Shown one piece after another: positions 1 through 12,572 of a stretch of 64,000 nt of DNA. The DNA lies in the NCBI GenBank assembly GCA_032622095.1, contig CP136066.1, positions 169,954,664 to 170,018,663 of the forward strand. The letters run 5' to 3'. Every line of letters starts with the position of its first letter. Position 1 is the stretch's first letter. The notes under the pieces were generated by a model. The model did no database searches, had not been told where the DNA came from, and saw only the letters and a program-made list of their open reading frames with translations. The translations under genes and the position numbers were made by a program. The stretch is from Siphonodentalium dalli. Lineage: Eukaryota > Mollusca > Scaphopoda > Gadilida > Siphonodentaliidae.

Positions 1-1135
1 TCAGCATATCTTCTATACGGTGTACCTACGATTATAGGACATTCATCAGTGTGCACTGAGACGACATTTGCTCTTAAAAGCAAATCAAGGTCATTATAGA
101 CAGATCAACAATCCAATAATTCATTTATATTATTCATAAATATCTTCATAACTGACCAACCCGTGAATCAAACGGTTGGATACATGTATACACGAAGTTA
201 AGAGTGTATACTCCACATATCATTTTAATATATACACGCCAACAATTTATTGGCATTAATGACATATTCATAACTGATCAACCCCGTAATCAAACCATGA
301 CGCAAATATACGACGCTGCTAAAACGATTATAATATATGTATACACTAAGTCATAGTGTCTACTCACATATCACATTGACATATTTAATAATTATAGAGT
401 ATAGAGTACTCATCTTCATGATAACAAAACTCGTTCTCGTGATTATTAGGTCAATGCAATACGAGCGCATATACTTTACGCCAGTCAGATGTCTGACAAA
501 TTGATCGTGTAAATATATATATATATATACTGATTGTGCGAAGGCACGACACACGATACCTTTACTCGCAATGTTCGAATAATAGCATAACAATAACGGT
601 AGGATTATACACCTACCTCAAATCACTGCATCTCACCAACCATTCGCTAAAGCATTACCGCACCCCCTCCCTTACGCCGATAATCGCGAAATTATGATTT
701 CATTAGAAATCAATTCATAAGCGACGAATTATGCCCAAAACGAGACTGCAAAAATGTCAGACACAAGTACACAATCATACAATGCGCACCAGTTAACTTC
801 ATACATTGAACACTATCAACCACCCATGAAAACACTTTCTATGCACTTAACGTGCTAATAATCACATACTCACCTTATTTTTGCCACAACATAATCATTA
901 GTCACATATCTCATAACGCGCAGCCCCCCACCCCCCCCCCCATGCAAACATGTCAAATATCCCACGAACCTACTGCTACAATAGCGCTCTTTATATATTG
1001 GGCGCACTCACGTGCTATATATATTAAACACAATTATACGCGAAGTGCATCATATACATATATCATCTCTATCACCAATAATAAAACACAACTTTAATAT
1101 AACAAAACAAAAAAGACCCCTAAAAACCCGCAACA
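1..1135. other. Non-coding, AT-rich, C/A-skewed sequence; no gene seen
   Basis: Open frames here are short and low-complexity. From about position 600 the plus strand becomes visibly poor in G and rich in A and C, a bias that continues to about 4200. No splice-bounded exon or recognisable domain was found. Confidence 0.6.
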
Positions 1136-1137
1136 AA

Positions 1138-1760
1138 AACGCTCTTTATTATAGAGCGATTGGTACATAAGCCACGGCATTTCTCCCGTCAACAACCCAT
1201 TCCCCAACCCCTACCTCATTTTACGGACAGTTGTCCGACCTTATTTGAGGCCATGAAACCATAACTACCGCCACAAACGCTCTTTATTATAGAGCGATTG
1301 GTACATAAGCCACGGCATTTCTCCCGTCAACAACCCATTCCCCAATCCCTACCTCATTTTACGGACAGTTGTCAGACCTTATTTGAGGCCATGAAACCAT
1401 AAATACCGCCACAAACGCTCTTTATTATAGAGCGATTGGTACATAAACCACGGCATTTCTCCCATCAACAACCCATTCCCCAATCCCTACCTCATGTTAC
1501 GGACAGTTGTCCGACCTTATTTGAGGCCATGAAACCATAAATACCGCCACAAACGCTCTGTATTATAGAGCGATTGGTACATAAACCACGGCATATCTCA
1601 CATCAACAACACTTTCCCCAATCCCTACCTCATTTTACGGATATTCGTCCGACCTTATTTGAGGTCATGACACCCTAAAACTGCCACTAAACGCCTTTTA
1701 TTATATGGCGTGTGGAATATTAACCACGGCATGCATCACCCAGATATTCACTATTTCCCA
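1138..1760. repeat. 138-bp minisatellite, about 4.5 copies, with internal hairpins
   Basis: Unit starts (AACGC) fall at 1138, 1276, 1414, 1552 and 1690, an exact 138-bp period. Each unit begins with CGCTCT-TTATTAT-AGAGCG, a 6-bp hairpin, and later contains CGGACA-GT-TGTCCG, a second hairpin. Units 1-4 are nearly identical. Unit 5 is diverged, yet keeps the first stem, with one T-A pair replaced by C-G on both sides, and loses another pair. Confidence 0.93.
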
Positions 1761-2137
1761 ATCCTAATATGAAAGTCCAAACGAAAGTCCCCCCCCCCCC
1801 GCCCCCACACACCCCTTCCCCCACAAAATTTTATTTCACCCGCTCTCAAGCAATATCTCTTCGAGGCATCTACACATAATGTCCAATGATAAATTAACAC
1901 ACTAAACATCATCTAATAATCAGATTATAACTCAATACTAGCAAGTCCAGTGTGCATCGGTGCACAGTGCACACAGGGCTAAACTTGCTTTCCTCAAACA
2001 ACAAAAAATAAATACAATAAAAATATGTTACACAAGTATCATATCAATAAATAGGAATATTTCAACATAAACTAATAACATAAACAAACATTACCCAGCC
2101 AATTTATCTGCCTCATAACATAACCAAAACTATCCAT

Positions 2138-2167
2138 AAAATATGGGCAAGGGAAATGCCCATAACG
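2138..2167. repeat. 30-bp dispersed direct repeat (second copy at 4272-4301)
   Basis: The motif beginning AAATATGGGCAAGGG and ending ATAACG occurs here and at 4272 with one mismatch. The first copy abuts the 162-bp minisatellite. No function can be assigned. Confidence 0.8.
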
Positions 2168-2705
2168 TACATGTTAACGGCCAATCAAGGCCTAATTAAC
2201 TTAACATGTAATATATAACACACGACAAACGTGTGTACACAGTTACCTATCAAATCCTCACATGCCATTCCCCATCCAATTCCCATGACACCCGAACGCC
2301 CTTCCACAAGAAAATCTCCAAATACGACGTACATGTTAACGGCCAATCAAGGCCTAATTAACTTAACATGTAATCTATAACACACGACAAACGTGTGTAC
2401 ACAGTTACCCATCAAATCCTCATATGCCATTCCCCATCCAATTCCCATGACACCCGAACGCCCTTCCACAAGAAAATCTCCAAATACAACGTACATGTTA
2501 ACGGCCAGTCAAGGCCTAATTAACTTAACATGTAACCTATAACACACGACAAACGTGTGTACACAGTTACCCGTCAAATCCTCATATACCATTCCCCATC
2601 CAATTCCCATGATACCCGAACGCCCTTCCACAAGAAAATCTCCAAATACAACGTACATGTTAACGGCCAATCAAGGCCCAGTTAACTTAACATGTATATA
2701 ACACA
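2165..2705. repeat. 162-bp minisatellite, about 3.3 copies, with palindromic cores
   Basis: Unit starts (ACGTACATG) are at 2165, 2327, 2489 and 2651, an exact 162-bp period. Each unit carries ACATGTTAA ... TTAACATGT, a 9-bp inverted repeat enclosing two GGCC blocks, followed by ACACG-ACAAA-CGTGT. The last copy is incomplete and runs into a C/A-rich stretch with similar words. Confidence 0.93.
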
Positions 2706-5640
2706 CAGTGCACAATCGTGCATAAAAATCCCAAATATATGTACAGAGCTAACTGAAGCTCACTCTTACATACATGTAACGCGCAATACACGGACCCCAC
2801 ATGCATCTATATCGTGCATAAAACAAAAATCCAATACACGTGAACACGATATTCACGTACAAACTTCACCCAATACCGCCGCTTACCAAAATGTGCATAT
2901 ACAGTGCCAAAATAGGCTCACCATGTGCACTTTATCCCAAACGACACAAATATTGTCAGTCCTTAAGCAATATTTATCATATTCTTCCCTACCCCATATA
3001 TTATTGTCAAATATACTTGCCAATGATTAACTGTCATTAATAACATATTCATATACGCCCTATATCGGATCTTATAACTAAAATTAACACATGTCCAACA
3101 TCAGTTCATACTACCATTACTATTCATTAAGGCCAAACGATGTATAGAACCCACGTATATAGAAGCATCAAGTTTCTTCATCCAAATCCCACACACGTAC
3201 AATCATCGAGTTGTTCCAATAGGACAACGGAATACAAATTTCCGATATAATTTGTCCAGGAACAAAATATCACGTCACGAACACATTTTGTTCAAATATA
3301 TCAATACAATTAAATAGGAACATACACTTACCATTCATATACAATGCTACCGATATAGATCACCATGCAATGATAATATTTTTTATTTATATAAAGGCAT
3401 ATCCCCCTGTACATATAAACACACGCAACTTCACATATACAGCCAGACTTATATGACTCATCACACATGGGTTCGATAAGACTAAAGGACGCGACATTCG
3501 TATCTAATATCAATAAAATTGAAAGCTACTAGCAAATGCCAATCAGTTCGGCTATCGTCGATATGATATATGTCAAACACGTGCGCTCCAAATATATTTA
3601 ATTATATATATACTTATATACTTCACCACATCATTTTCCATAAGGGGCATATTTCTACCCCAAATATCGTTACTGCGAAAATCACTGAACAGCTGCAACA
3701 AAGCAACGCTATATTATGACACGATAGGCTGTGAAATATAAGCATCAAGAAACAGATCAATTAACATGCCACGAGCACCATCTCATAAACACACGTGTTC
3801 TTAACAAGATGAATCACCAAACCAATACGCTACACTCCAGCCAAAAGGTCAACTTGACCCCAACACATTCATATCTAAAATTATAAATATGTGCAAACAT
3901 TTACAGCAATGGTAAAAACGAATTGTCTCTCATCATAATTTATTTCACCATTTTATTATTGAATGCATTGTTATTATATGTACGTCTATTACCAATGTGC
4001 TACAATTTCAGCCTCATCCACATTACATGATCACCATTACCCCAGTTAGGTCCATAATTTTGATGTTACATAAGATTTTCCGCTGCGCTAAAAATCTTAC
4101 ACGGGTAGGGGACATATGTGAGATAACTACCCATTATAATCTCACAACTTGATTCAAACTATACGAATGTCCCAATATATAAAACCCCAAACTCAGATAT
4201 TCGTGTTCGGTTCTCGAAACCTCACACGTCTTATTCTCAGCGAAGATATACACACAATGAAGATGGCTCCCAAATATGGGCAAGGGAAATGCCTATAACG
4301 AAGGAACCAATCCCGATGTGTATTGCCAAACGCCTCATCTAATATGCGTCCCAAATAGTATATAAGAGACAACCACATCCCATCACCTCATGCTTTTCCT
4401 ATTCCACTTCCGAGCCTCTAATACGTAGAGGCTCGACTATTCTAACACTAGGATCATCGATTGTCATATTTGTATACACTGCTTGTATCTTATTCACGAC
4501 GTAATAAAGACTTGTACCTATATATATCTATGTGTCCATTACCTCACAATGTCTGGGCGACAAACATGTGTAAATGTCCCTCAGGCGGACTTCAGAGGAG
4601 GAACATGATGTTGCTGGCATTGAAATATTGTCACACCTGGATCTTTCAATAATGCCCAGATTATAAGTAAATGAATATAACATCTCATATTCTCTTGAGA
4701 GTATATTTATATTACCATTGGTCATTTATATAGGCGGGCATGATTATGATACTATACTCATCGGGACTTTCTATTATGCAAATTACATAAGCTACAGTCA
4801 TTATCTGATTTAAAATGTCAGATAGACAAGACGATTTTCGGACCAAAGTGCAGAAATCGTTCGAATAAATCTGATGTACAGAACCGCCACAGCCGTGATT
4901 GGTTTGAAATAGAACCGTAACACGCACCCGTGTTGATTACGAGGTCACAGCTCCCAATTATCAACCCCTATCGGGATACTTTCTCAGTTATTTTACAAAA
5001 GAATAACACGGGTATACATTATAGTCAGTGTTTGTCTTCAGAATGCGTTTCATATTTAATACGCCACGAAAAACAAAGAAATTGTGTCCACGTGGCTTGA
5101 TTTTCAGTGATAACATATTGATATTTACGCGTTAACTAGCTAATACCGAGATAATTGTGCTCTAGAGTTCATGTTTCGATAATACGGCACTTCTGCAGCC
5201 TCTGTTCAGTCAGGAAAGTATAATATATTCAAGATATCTATAATTATGCGTGAATTTGTCACAAAAATGATTATTTTCAATTATCAGGAACCGTAACAAA
5301 TCAGGCAAGAACCATCACAATACCAGCGATCGAACGACTTCCGATGTAACAGTTCCTACACAGTGGTTTGGTGATGTGAAAGCAATACAATGAATGTGTG
5401 TTTTTATCGAGTAGAAGTAGGAATCCCATTCACTGTATAAGATACAATTACATCAGCATAATTGTTATATTTAATCTGTCCGAATGCAGTCAATTTAAGA
5501 GCCACACACCCAAAACTGTTTGTGCCACTTTCTTTAGCCACTAGCACATTTTGTTGAGCCACTTTTGTTTTTCTTTCGCAATTTGTGCAAGATCCATCAG
5601 GGTTACATCTGAACTGTTTCAGATTGCGTATAAACTAACT
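2706..5640. other. No supported gene; C/A-skewed then ordinary AT-rich sequence
   Basis: The stretch to about 4200 continues the G-poor bias and contains many CACGTG/ACATGT-like words without a clear period. From 4200 the composition is ordinary. It holds the hairpin at 4411 and a repeated 30-mer at 4272. The open frames are short and resemble no family I recognise. Confidence 0.5.
4411..4435. other. Perfect 10-bp-stem hairpin
   Basis: CGAGCCTCTA, five bases, then TAGAGGCTCG: a perfect 10-bp stem with a 5-nt loop in AT-rich surroundings. No T-run follows on either strand. It could be a foldback fragment or a transcribed structure; the sequence does not decide. Confidence 0.75.
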
Positions 5641-5647
5641 GACTCAC

Positions 5648-5796
5648 CACTTCCCGTGTAAGACCCATCAGCTTTACATCCGTACTGTTTCAGTTTGCGT
5701 TGTGCCTCTTCTAACACGGGCTGCATCTTTTCGCTAAGCGCTGGTGAACATCCATCCACATACCTCATCACGCAGTCAAAATAGTCCTTCGTCGCG
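5648..5796 (-). CDS. Candidate internal exon of an unrecognised Cys-containing protein
   Basis: On the minus strand a 149-bp open segment is bounded by a good acceptor (pyrimidine-rich TTTCCATTTCAG ending at 5797) and a strong donor GTGAGT (5647-5642). It encodes about 49 residues, ATKDYFDCVMRYVDGC onward, with three cysteines and an amphipathic, Glu/Lys-rich helix-like middle ending in GCKADGSYTG. The composition is protein-like, unlike the low-complexity frames nearby. It would enter with one base of a codon and exit with one base of the next. Just downstream (5595-5640) about 45 bp resembling its last third is duplicated and continues as a 73-codon open frame, suggesting a duplicated or decayed neighbouring exon. 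I do not recognise the family. The partner exons were not found, so this may be an isolated or dead exon. Confidence 0.4.
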
Positions 5797-6409
5797 CTGA
5801 AATGGAAAGTACAGTGAACTTCATAAAAAATAAATGCCCACATGAATAATCCTAGCTAGTATGTTTCAATGCCCACTTAATTTTCGAATACCCAGCTCAC
5901 ATTATATACAACATATTCCGTAAGTGTATACCACTTGGAAGAGGAAGCTCCGAAACATTATATTGTCAACTAATCCGGTCGAATAAACTGTGGGGAAAAA
6001 AAAATTTGTCGAGGTACCGAGGTGCGTTCTGTAATTAATTTTGATCCGGACTGTACTGTAAAGTCTATTATTATCAATGGAAGGGGGTAGCGATATCTCT
6101 TAGTTTTAATTCTGATGTATTCTGGGTTAACAACGGGGGAAGTTTTGGGGTGATTCTGAGAATTTAGGCTCAACCTAGAAAACAATTCGACTCAGTCGGG
6201 TTTTATTCTATTTTGAAGAGGAATATATCCAAAATCCGCTAAAATCCGCTTTGAGCATTTTTTGTAATCCAAAATGGCTTACATGATGGCAGTTTGCAGC
6301 TAAAACAAAATTGTATTGATATTTGTTTGTAAATAATTATGTTTGAATGTTCAAAATTATTAAGTCCTGGACCTGTGGTAATCAATATTCTTGAGAAGAA
6401 AGTATTTTA

Positions 6410-8105
6410 GGAATTACTATCGAAGGAAAGGGTTATGTATCTGGCTCCGCCCATATGTGACACGGTGAACCAATTTAAACAAATTTGAATCCCAGTCACA
6501 CAAGGAACCTCCATAACAAATCTTAGCTATATTGGGCTGATGAATCTTGAGAAAAAGCCGTTTTAAGAATTACTATGGCGGGAAAGAGTTATTTCCCTGG
6601 CTCCGCCCATATTTGACCTGGTGACCCATTTGAACAAAAACTGAATACCAGTCACCTAGGTACTGCCCCAACCAAATATGACTTAACCCTTTCACGACAA
6701 TGACACAGGGTGTTCGTGAAATTTTAGGAAGCTCCAGTGATGGAATGGTTAAGAATTACCATTGGTGGACAGGTATGTCACTGGCGCTGGTCCTATTTCA
6801 TCAAGTTACCCCATTTGAACAGATCTTAATCAGTCATACAAGGAATACCAAATATAAGTTAAATTGGTCCGATGGTTCGTTAGAATAATTTAAAAGATAT
6901 GGAGGGAAATAGCTATGGCTCTGGCTTCGCACCCAGTTGACCTGGTGACCTCATTTGAACAAATAGTAATGTGAATCACATAGAAAACATCAACAAGAAG
7001 TATGAACCCAGTCAGTCTAATGGATCTGGAAAAGAAGATAACTGTTGACAAATGGACAGACAGAATGATGCACAGACATATGGACAAATTCAATAAAGTA
7101 TAACCCCCATTTTTCTTTGCAAAATCAGATAAGGAGTTCAGCTGGGTAACATAATAATACTGTAAGAACACATTGTATTTGATTTTAATTACATTAAAGC
7201 TATGTGTTGGTTGTTTATCAAAGTGCTTCAGATAATATCTCAAATATCACATGATGACATGTGTACGATTAACTCTAGATGGCTGCACACCAATTTGGAT
7301 GGAGGTGGGGTTAGAGGGGTGGATGGGCTTAGAGATTGTGGTGTTTGTTGTGAGGCAGTGGTGGAGTCTGGTCTGGTTTGAAGGAAAGGTAAAGTATTAA
7401 TGAGTCTCGGTGATTTCATTAAAGACCTATTTGTTAAGACCCCTAGCTCAGCCCCGTTTTGACAGATCGGGACCATTTTAACAAATCTGGATCTCAGTCA
7501 CCCAATTATCCTTCACACCAAATTAATTTTAAAAACATTTCATTAAAAAAAAGTAGTTATTATTTAATTATGTTTTGTTAGCTGGTAACGTCATTTGAAT
7601 GGACAGATCTGAATGAGAGTTACTTAGGGAGCATCCATGTCAAATATGAACAAATTGGGACGTATGGTTCTGAAGAAATATACATTTTATGAATTACTAC
7701 GGCGGGAAAGTTATGGTCCTGGATTCATAACTATTTGATTAGGTGACATCATTTAAACAAAACTGAACTGACTGCGAGTCACCTAGGGAAGATCCACACC
7801 AAATATGAACCCATTCGGTTTTATGGTTCTGGAGAAGAAATTTTAAGTTTTAAGAATTACTATGGCGGGAAAGAGTTATCGTCCTGGCTTCGCAACTATT
7901 TGACCTGGTGACCTCATTGAACAAATCTGAATGTGAGTCACCTAGAAAACATCAAGACCATATATGAACCCATTCGGTCTTATAGACTTCTGAGAAGAAG
8001 ACGATGCTTGGCGGACGGTCGCCCTGGCGGACGGACGCCCTGACGGACGACGGGCGAGGAGTGATGACTATAGCTCCACCGGAGACTTCGTCTCAGGTGA
8101 TCTAA
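6410..8105. repeat. Diverged ~200-bp interspersed molluscan repeat, several copies
   Basis: About seven to eight degenerate copies carry the same order of words: a GGCGGGAAAGAGTTAT block, CTGGCTTCGCACC, TTTGACCTGGTGACC, GTGAGTCACCTAGG, and GGTTCTGGAGAAGAAG. The block ends at 7995-8105 with a GGACGG-rich run and a small hairpin (GGAGACTTCGTCTCAGG) before TGATCTAAAA. This final module is of a type common in molluscan genomes. It is non-coding and probably derived from an old non-autonomous transposon that amplified locally. Confidence 0.7.
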
Positions 8106-8139
8106 AACACTTCTTCCTATATCTCCGTTAATTAGTCAA

Positions 8140-8715
8140 TATTATCCTCGATTAATCCTAACATCAATATTAAAAATAGTTGTTCTTTGTCAATATTAAA
8201 ACTCGATTAATCCTAAAATCAGTATTACAAATATTTCTTCTTAGTCAATATTAAAACACGATTAATCCTAAAATCAATATTACAAATATTTCTTCTCAGT
8301 CAATGTTAAAACTCGATTAATCCTAAAATCAATATTACAAATATTTCTTCTTAGTCAATATTAAAACTCGATTAATCCTAAAATCAATATTACAAATAGT
8401 ACTTCTTAGTCAATATTAAAACTCGATTAATCCTAAAATCAATATTACAAATAGTTCTTCTTAATCAATATTAAAACTCGATTAATCCTAAAATCAATAT
8501 TACAAATATTTCTTCTTAGTCAATAATAAAACTCGATTAATCCTAAAAACAATATTACAAATATTTCTTCTTAGTCAATATTAAAACTCGAATAATCCTA
8601 AAATCAATAATACAAATATTTCTTCTTAGTCAATATTAAAACTCGATTAATCATAAAATCAATTTTACAAATATTTCGTCTTAGTCAATATGAAAACTCG
8701 ATTAATCCTAAGATT
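8140..8715. repeat. 55-bp satellite array, about 10 copies
   Basis: ACTCGATTAATCC recurs at 8311, 8366, 8421 and 8476, exactly 55 bp apart, and the register extends in both directions. Each unit also contains TCAATATTACAAATA and TTCTTAGTCAATATT. The edges are more diverged than the centre, as in arrays homogenised by unequal exchange. Confidence 0.93.
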
Positions 8716-9411
8716 ACTCTTAGTATATCTCCATTTAATAAAGTGATCCTGCAAGTGTGTCCTGGTGGGTAAAATATATTTGATTTTAGTCGAGAAACCT
8801 CAGAGTTATCAGATATCGAGTTTTGAAATTGTTATTTTTCACCAACTGGAATATTTGGTGGCCTAGTAAATATTCGACGAGCCGACAGACATACTTTCGA
8901 TACCAAATTGCGTTGAACAAATTGTTGATCTATAACACGTTTTTGAAAATGTTATACTAGAGTTGACAGTGGTCAGCATTAATTGTTGGTAAATATTCGA
9001 TTCTGATAAATTAAGCATCTTTTGAAGAAATATTGTTGTTGTTGTTGGAATCTGATGATACGGGGACCATCGAATCTGATTGTGTACCTTTAATTGCGGA
9101 CTAGGGGTGAGAAAGTGCATGTAGCGTATATAACACATACCGACAGACCACGCCCATGTTAGTAGTATCTCTCTTTAAATCTTCCACGTATGCGTCTGTG
9201 CATGTAAGAAGTTCATGTGTGTCGCAGTTCTGGCCATGTGACGAATCTGGAGAAAACGTTATATAATAAAATGTGTCTATAATAAACTATAATACATTCT
9301 GAAAGCAACTTGAAGAGGGTTAATTATCACAACAATATTCACCATGTATTTCTAATTCAAGGCGCAACATTGTTATTATTATGATCATGCTGCTATTGTT
9401 TAAGAAGACCG

Positions 9412-9433
9412 CCCCCCCCATTCAAGGGGGGGG
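9412..9433. other. C8/G8 hairpin
   Basis: Eight C, ATTCAA, then eight G: a perfect 8-bp homopolymeric stem. It is a likely replication or sequencing trouble spot rather than a functional site. Confidence 0.8.
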
Positions 9434-10689
9434 TCAGAAAAATATTTTCAGGCACGTATGCTGATTTTTTCCTTTCGACCCTTGTTTGGAACCACCCACC
9501 CCGCGTTCAAATTTGTTTCCGTTTTCGGCAGTTTTTCCCTACCATTTTTGGACACCCACCACCACTTTTAACACTAAAACAGATTTGCGTGGGGAAATTC
9601 ACTGTAAACAGCTGTATGTGAATTTATGTGTATACTATTTGTCATGGATGTTAACATTGAAATATAAATAGGAACGAGTCTGTTTGGGGTCATTCGGCGA
9701 AAAAAACATGCCTGCCAGAGGCCATATTGGATTTAAAAATTCAATGCATTAGCATGGGCTACAGGCTATACTGTTTGTCTGATCATCATGCTAATATTGA
9801 CATTCTAATGCGTTTTAAGCCAAACCTATTGCAAAAGCCGTAGAAAAGACTTGCAGGAAAATAAATTTGAGTTGCGGAAAAATTGTGCGTTGGTCCCATC
9901 GACCACCCACCCACCCGGCATGCGTGCCCGGAAAAATCCCCCCCGCCCCATTCGTGAATTTTCAAAAAATCTCAATTTCGAACTATCAATCTGAAAGGGA
10001 AAAGCATTATCCCTCATAACCAATATAATACTATAACCTGTTCACCCCATGCACATTATGACATATACGTTCTTAGTAATTTTAAAATGATGTTTAAAAC
10101 AAGACAGGCAATGACTGTGGGGTCTCTACTTGACTGTATACACTGAGAATACTGGGACTCTGAAGACTACAACAGTCAATAATTGTCAAAATCACCTAAG
10201 ACAAGTAACAGGGACATATCTGAGGGTTCTCAGATGAGCAGGGCTCTTCATATTGAAATGTTTAGTTGCACACCACTGACAAATATACAACCCCTTACCA
10301 TTTTTAACAAGACGGCCAGACCACAGTCCTAAGTTCACAAAATTACTTTTGCACACCCCCCTCAGGTTGAAAGTTTACAACTGGTACCGGTACATCAAGC
10401 GATTAAACTTGGAAATTTCTAATCTGACATCCCCCATGGAGTTAAGTTTTGCGGCCGTTTCGTTCCAACAGTTTAACCCGAGTAGGAAAATATGGACTGT
10501 TACTGGTTGGAAAATCAAATAAATAACTAATGTTGTATCAGGCATGAAACTGCCAACTGTTTATAATTGTTATCAAAGAAAAGGGCGTCTAGTAATTTCA
10601 AGCGGTAGATTTTAAGAGTTGAAGTGAATTGATTTTCCTCCAAAGTTTCCTAAATAATTACCACATTTTAAGAAATCTGAACCTCAGTC

Positions 10690-10990
10690 ACCTAAGGACC
10701 CTGCATATCATATATAAGCTATAAGGGAAAGTGTTATGGCCCTGGATTCGCACATATTTGAACAAGTCTGAATGTGAGTCGCATAGTGAACATCCACACC
10801 AAAATATACAAACCCCTTCTGTCTTTAATATATAACTGGAGAAGAAAACAACTGATGAACCGATGGAAAGACATCACGATAGACGAATGGGGGGAGTCCC
10901 GACAGACGAATGGATGGAGGACAGTCTGAGACAAATTCAATCCAATATACATGTACCACAATTTTTTCTTTGCAAAATCAGAGTATAATG
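10690..10990. repeat. Isolated copy of the ~200-bp molluscan repeat
   Basis: It shares with 6890-7140 the block from GTTATGG and the GTGAGTC motif through the GACAGACGAATGGA-like run to TTTTTCTTTGCAAAATCAGA. This is the same family as the 6410-8105 cluster. Confidence 0.6.
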
Positions 10991-11028
10991 AGTTCACCTG
11001 TTTAGCTTTATGTGTTTTTCTTGTACGA

Positions 11029-11107
11029 GTCCAGGTTGTGGTGAAAAATCATAAGGGACGAGACGCCTAGCGCCGAGTCTAATATGACTTATAACCACAA
11101 CCTGGAC
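11029..11107. repeat. 14-bp perfect inverted repeat, 79 bp overall
   Basis: GTCCAGGTTGTGGT (11029-11042) is the exact reverse complement of 11094-11107. The spacer contains a GACGAGACGC / GCGCCGAGTC partial inner inverted repeat. It is probably a miniature foldback or transposon end. No target duplication is apparent. Confidence 0.6.
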
Positions 11108-11520
11108 GAAAACATTGAATAATGACATTGTTGTTATCCATCTGTACGTTTATCCAAATGTTTGTTTGTTTGTTTGTTTGTTTTTTTTAATTCTTTATCC
11201 AAATGTTGGGAATACAATTATTGTATGTACTCTCCCCTGTGACGTGGCGACAGGGTTATAACAAATTTATGGATGCCGAATGCACAAAATTTAAGGGGAA
11301 TATTTCTGCCTTTCCGACGTTGGCATATATCACGTTGGTATCTTTCCTCTTAAATTTCATACAAACTGTACTAAACAATTCAGTCATTCCTGAGGGCTAT
11401 ATGGCAGTGAACATCTCTGGAACCTAAACAACTCATAAAGAGAAGCTTGAGAATGCCCATATATATAGTTTGCTTCAAGCATATGCAAGGTTTTGCTGTC
11501 TATGTTGTTCCTCGCTCAAA

Positions 11521-12572
11521 CAGGGATGTGGCTAGAGGGTCTCCGTTAGGGGGTGTCCACCTTGGGAAATTCCAATTGCACCCTCCTTGAATCAGACACC
11601 AAACACAACTTTTGCATAATTCCATTTGCACCCCCCCCCCTTGAATCAGAATCACAGACCAAACACAAGTTTTGCATAATTCCATTTGCACCCCCCTTGC
11701 ACATCAGTCCTCAGGCCTAATATCCTATGTATTCATAAACTATGTTGTTCTATATGCCCGGTATAAGAAAATTCAGATACTTTAACCTGAGAATTGCATA
11801 AATCCTAACAGCTGGTAGCCTACTCCAGACAAATTCACACGGCTACGGGTATGAGACCAGGACATTGTGTCCGTCCATGTTTGTTCAGCCCGGAGTGAGA
11901 AAAATTGGAAAACTATACAAGAAAATCGCAAATCCTAGCATCTAGACTGGCCTCAACGGAAGCTTCCCTAGTGTTGGAAATTTGAAACCTCATACTCCCT
12001 CTTAGGTTGGAAAATTCTCCAACTGATGACCATTTCAGTCCAAAAGTTTGACCGAATGTACTAAACTACTGTTTTGTTTGTAAACTAATTAGCAGTTTTG
12101 TATTGGTCACGGGGGGCGGGGGGGGGGGGGGGCAGTGACACACCGGGTCGACCATGGTTCGGCCCGGTGTTCGAAAATTTTGAAATCTGAACAAGAACAT
12201 CGCAAAATCCTAGCATCTAGACTAGCCTCAAGTCTTCTTAGAGTTGGAAATTTCAAACCTGACACCCCCCACTTAGGTTGGAAAATTTCCAAATGATGAC
12301 AATTCCAATGACAATGTTGACCAAATGTATGACAATATTGTTTTCTTAAATTTAGTAGCAGTTTTGACTAGCCACGGGGGAGGACCAGGACACAAGCTTT
12401 CCAAGTGTTGGAAATTTCCAACCTGTCACCCCCCCTAAGGTTGGAAAATTTCCAACTGATGACCATTCCAACTAATGTTTTGGCAGGTATGAAATTTCCA
12501 AGTGTTGAAAATTTTGACCAAAGTTGGGGGGGGGTGAGACACCCACACCCCCCCCCTCTAGCCACACCCCTG
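11521..12572 (+). mobile_element. Non-autonomous hAT element (1052 bp) with perfect 8-bp TSD
   Basis: The ends are CAGGGATGTGGCTAGAGG on the left and the inverted CAGGGGTGTGGCTAGAGG on the right, with CGCTCAAA immediately outside both (11513-11520 and 12573-12580). CAGGG...TGGC terminal inverted repeats with 8-bp duplications are the signature of the hAT superfamily. No transposase is encoded. The inside is built from repeated GGTTGGAAAATTTCC / GGAAATTTCCAACC words and C/G homopolymers. A relative in opposite orientation lies at 42006-49462. Confidence 0.92.

Larger units (their letters stand above)
8716..11512. other. No supported gene; scattered repeat fragments
   Basis: AT-rich sequence with a poly-C/poly-G hairpin (9412-9433), a further copy of the ~200-bp molluscan repeat (10690-10990), an inverted repeat at 11029-11107, and a (TTTG)n run at 11160-11182. 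No domain-bearing open frame was seen. Confidence 0.5.

Noticed and set aside
1138-2705. CRISPR-like array
   Set aside because: The 138- and 162-bp units repeat as a whole with no unique spacers, and the DNA is animal-type.
12113-12135. G-quadruplex regulatory element (G-runs)
   Set aside because: The G-runs lie inside a hAT element with frequent homopolymer tracts and are absent as such from its relative at 42006, so they look like slippage.
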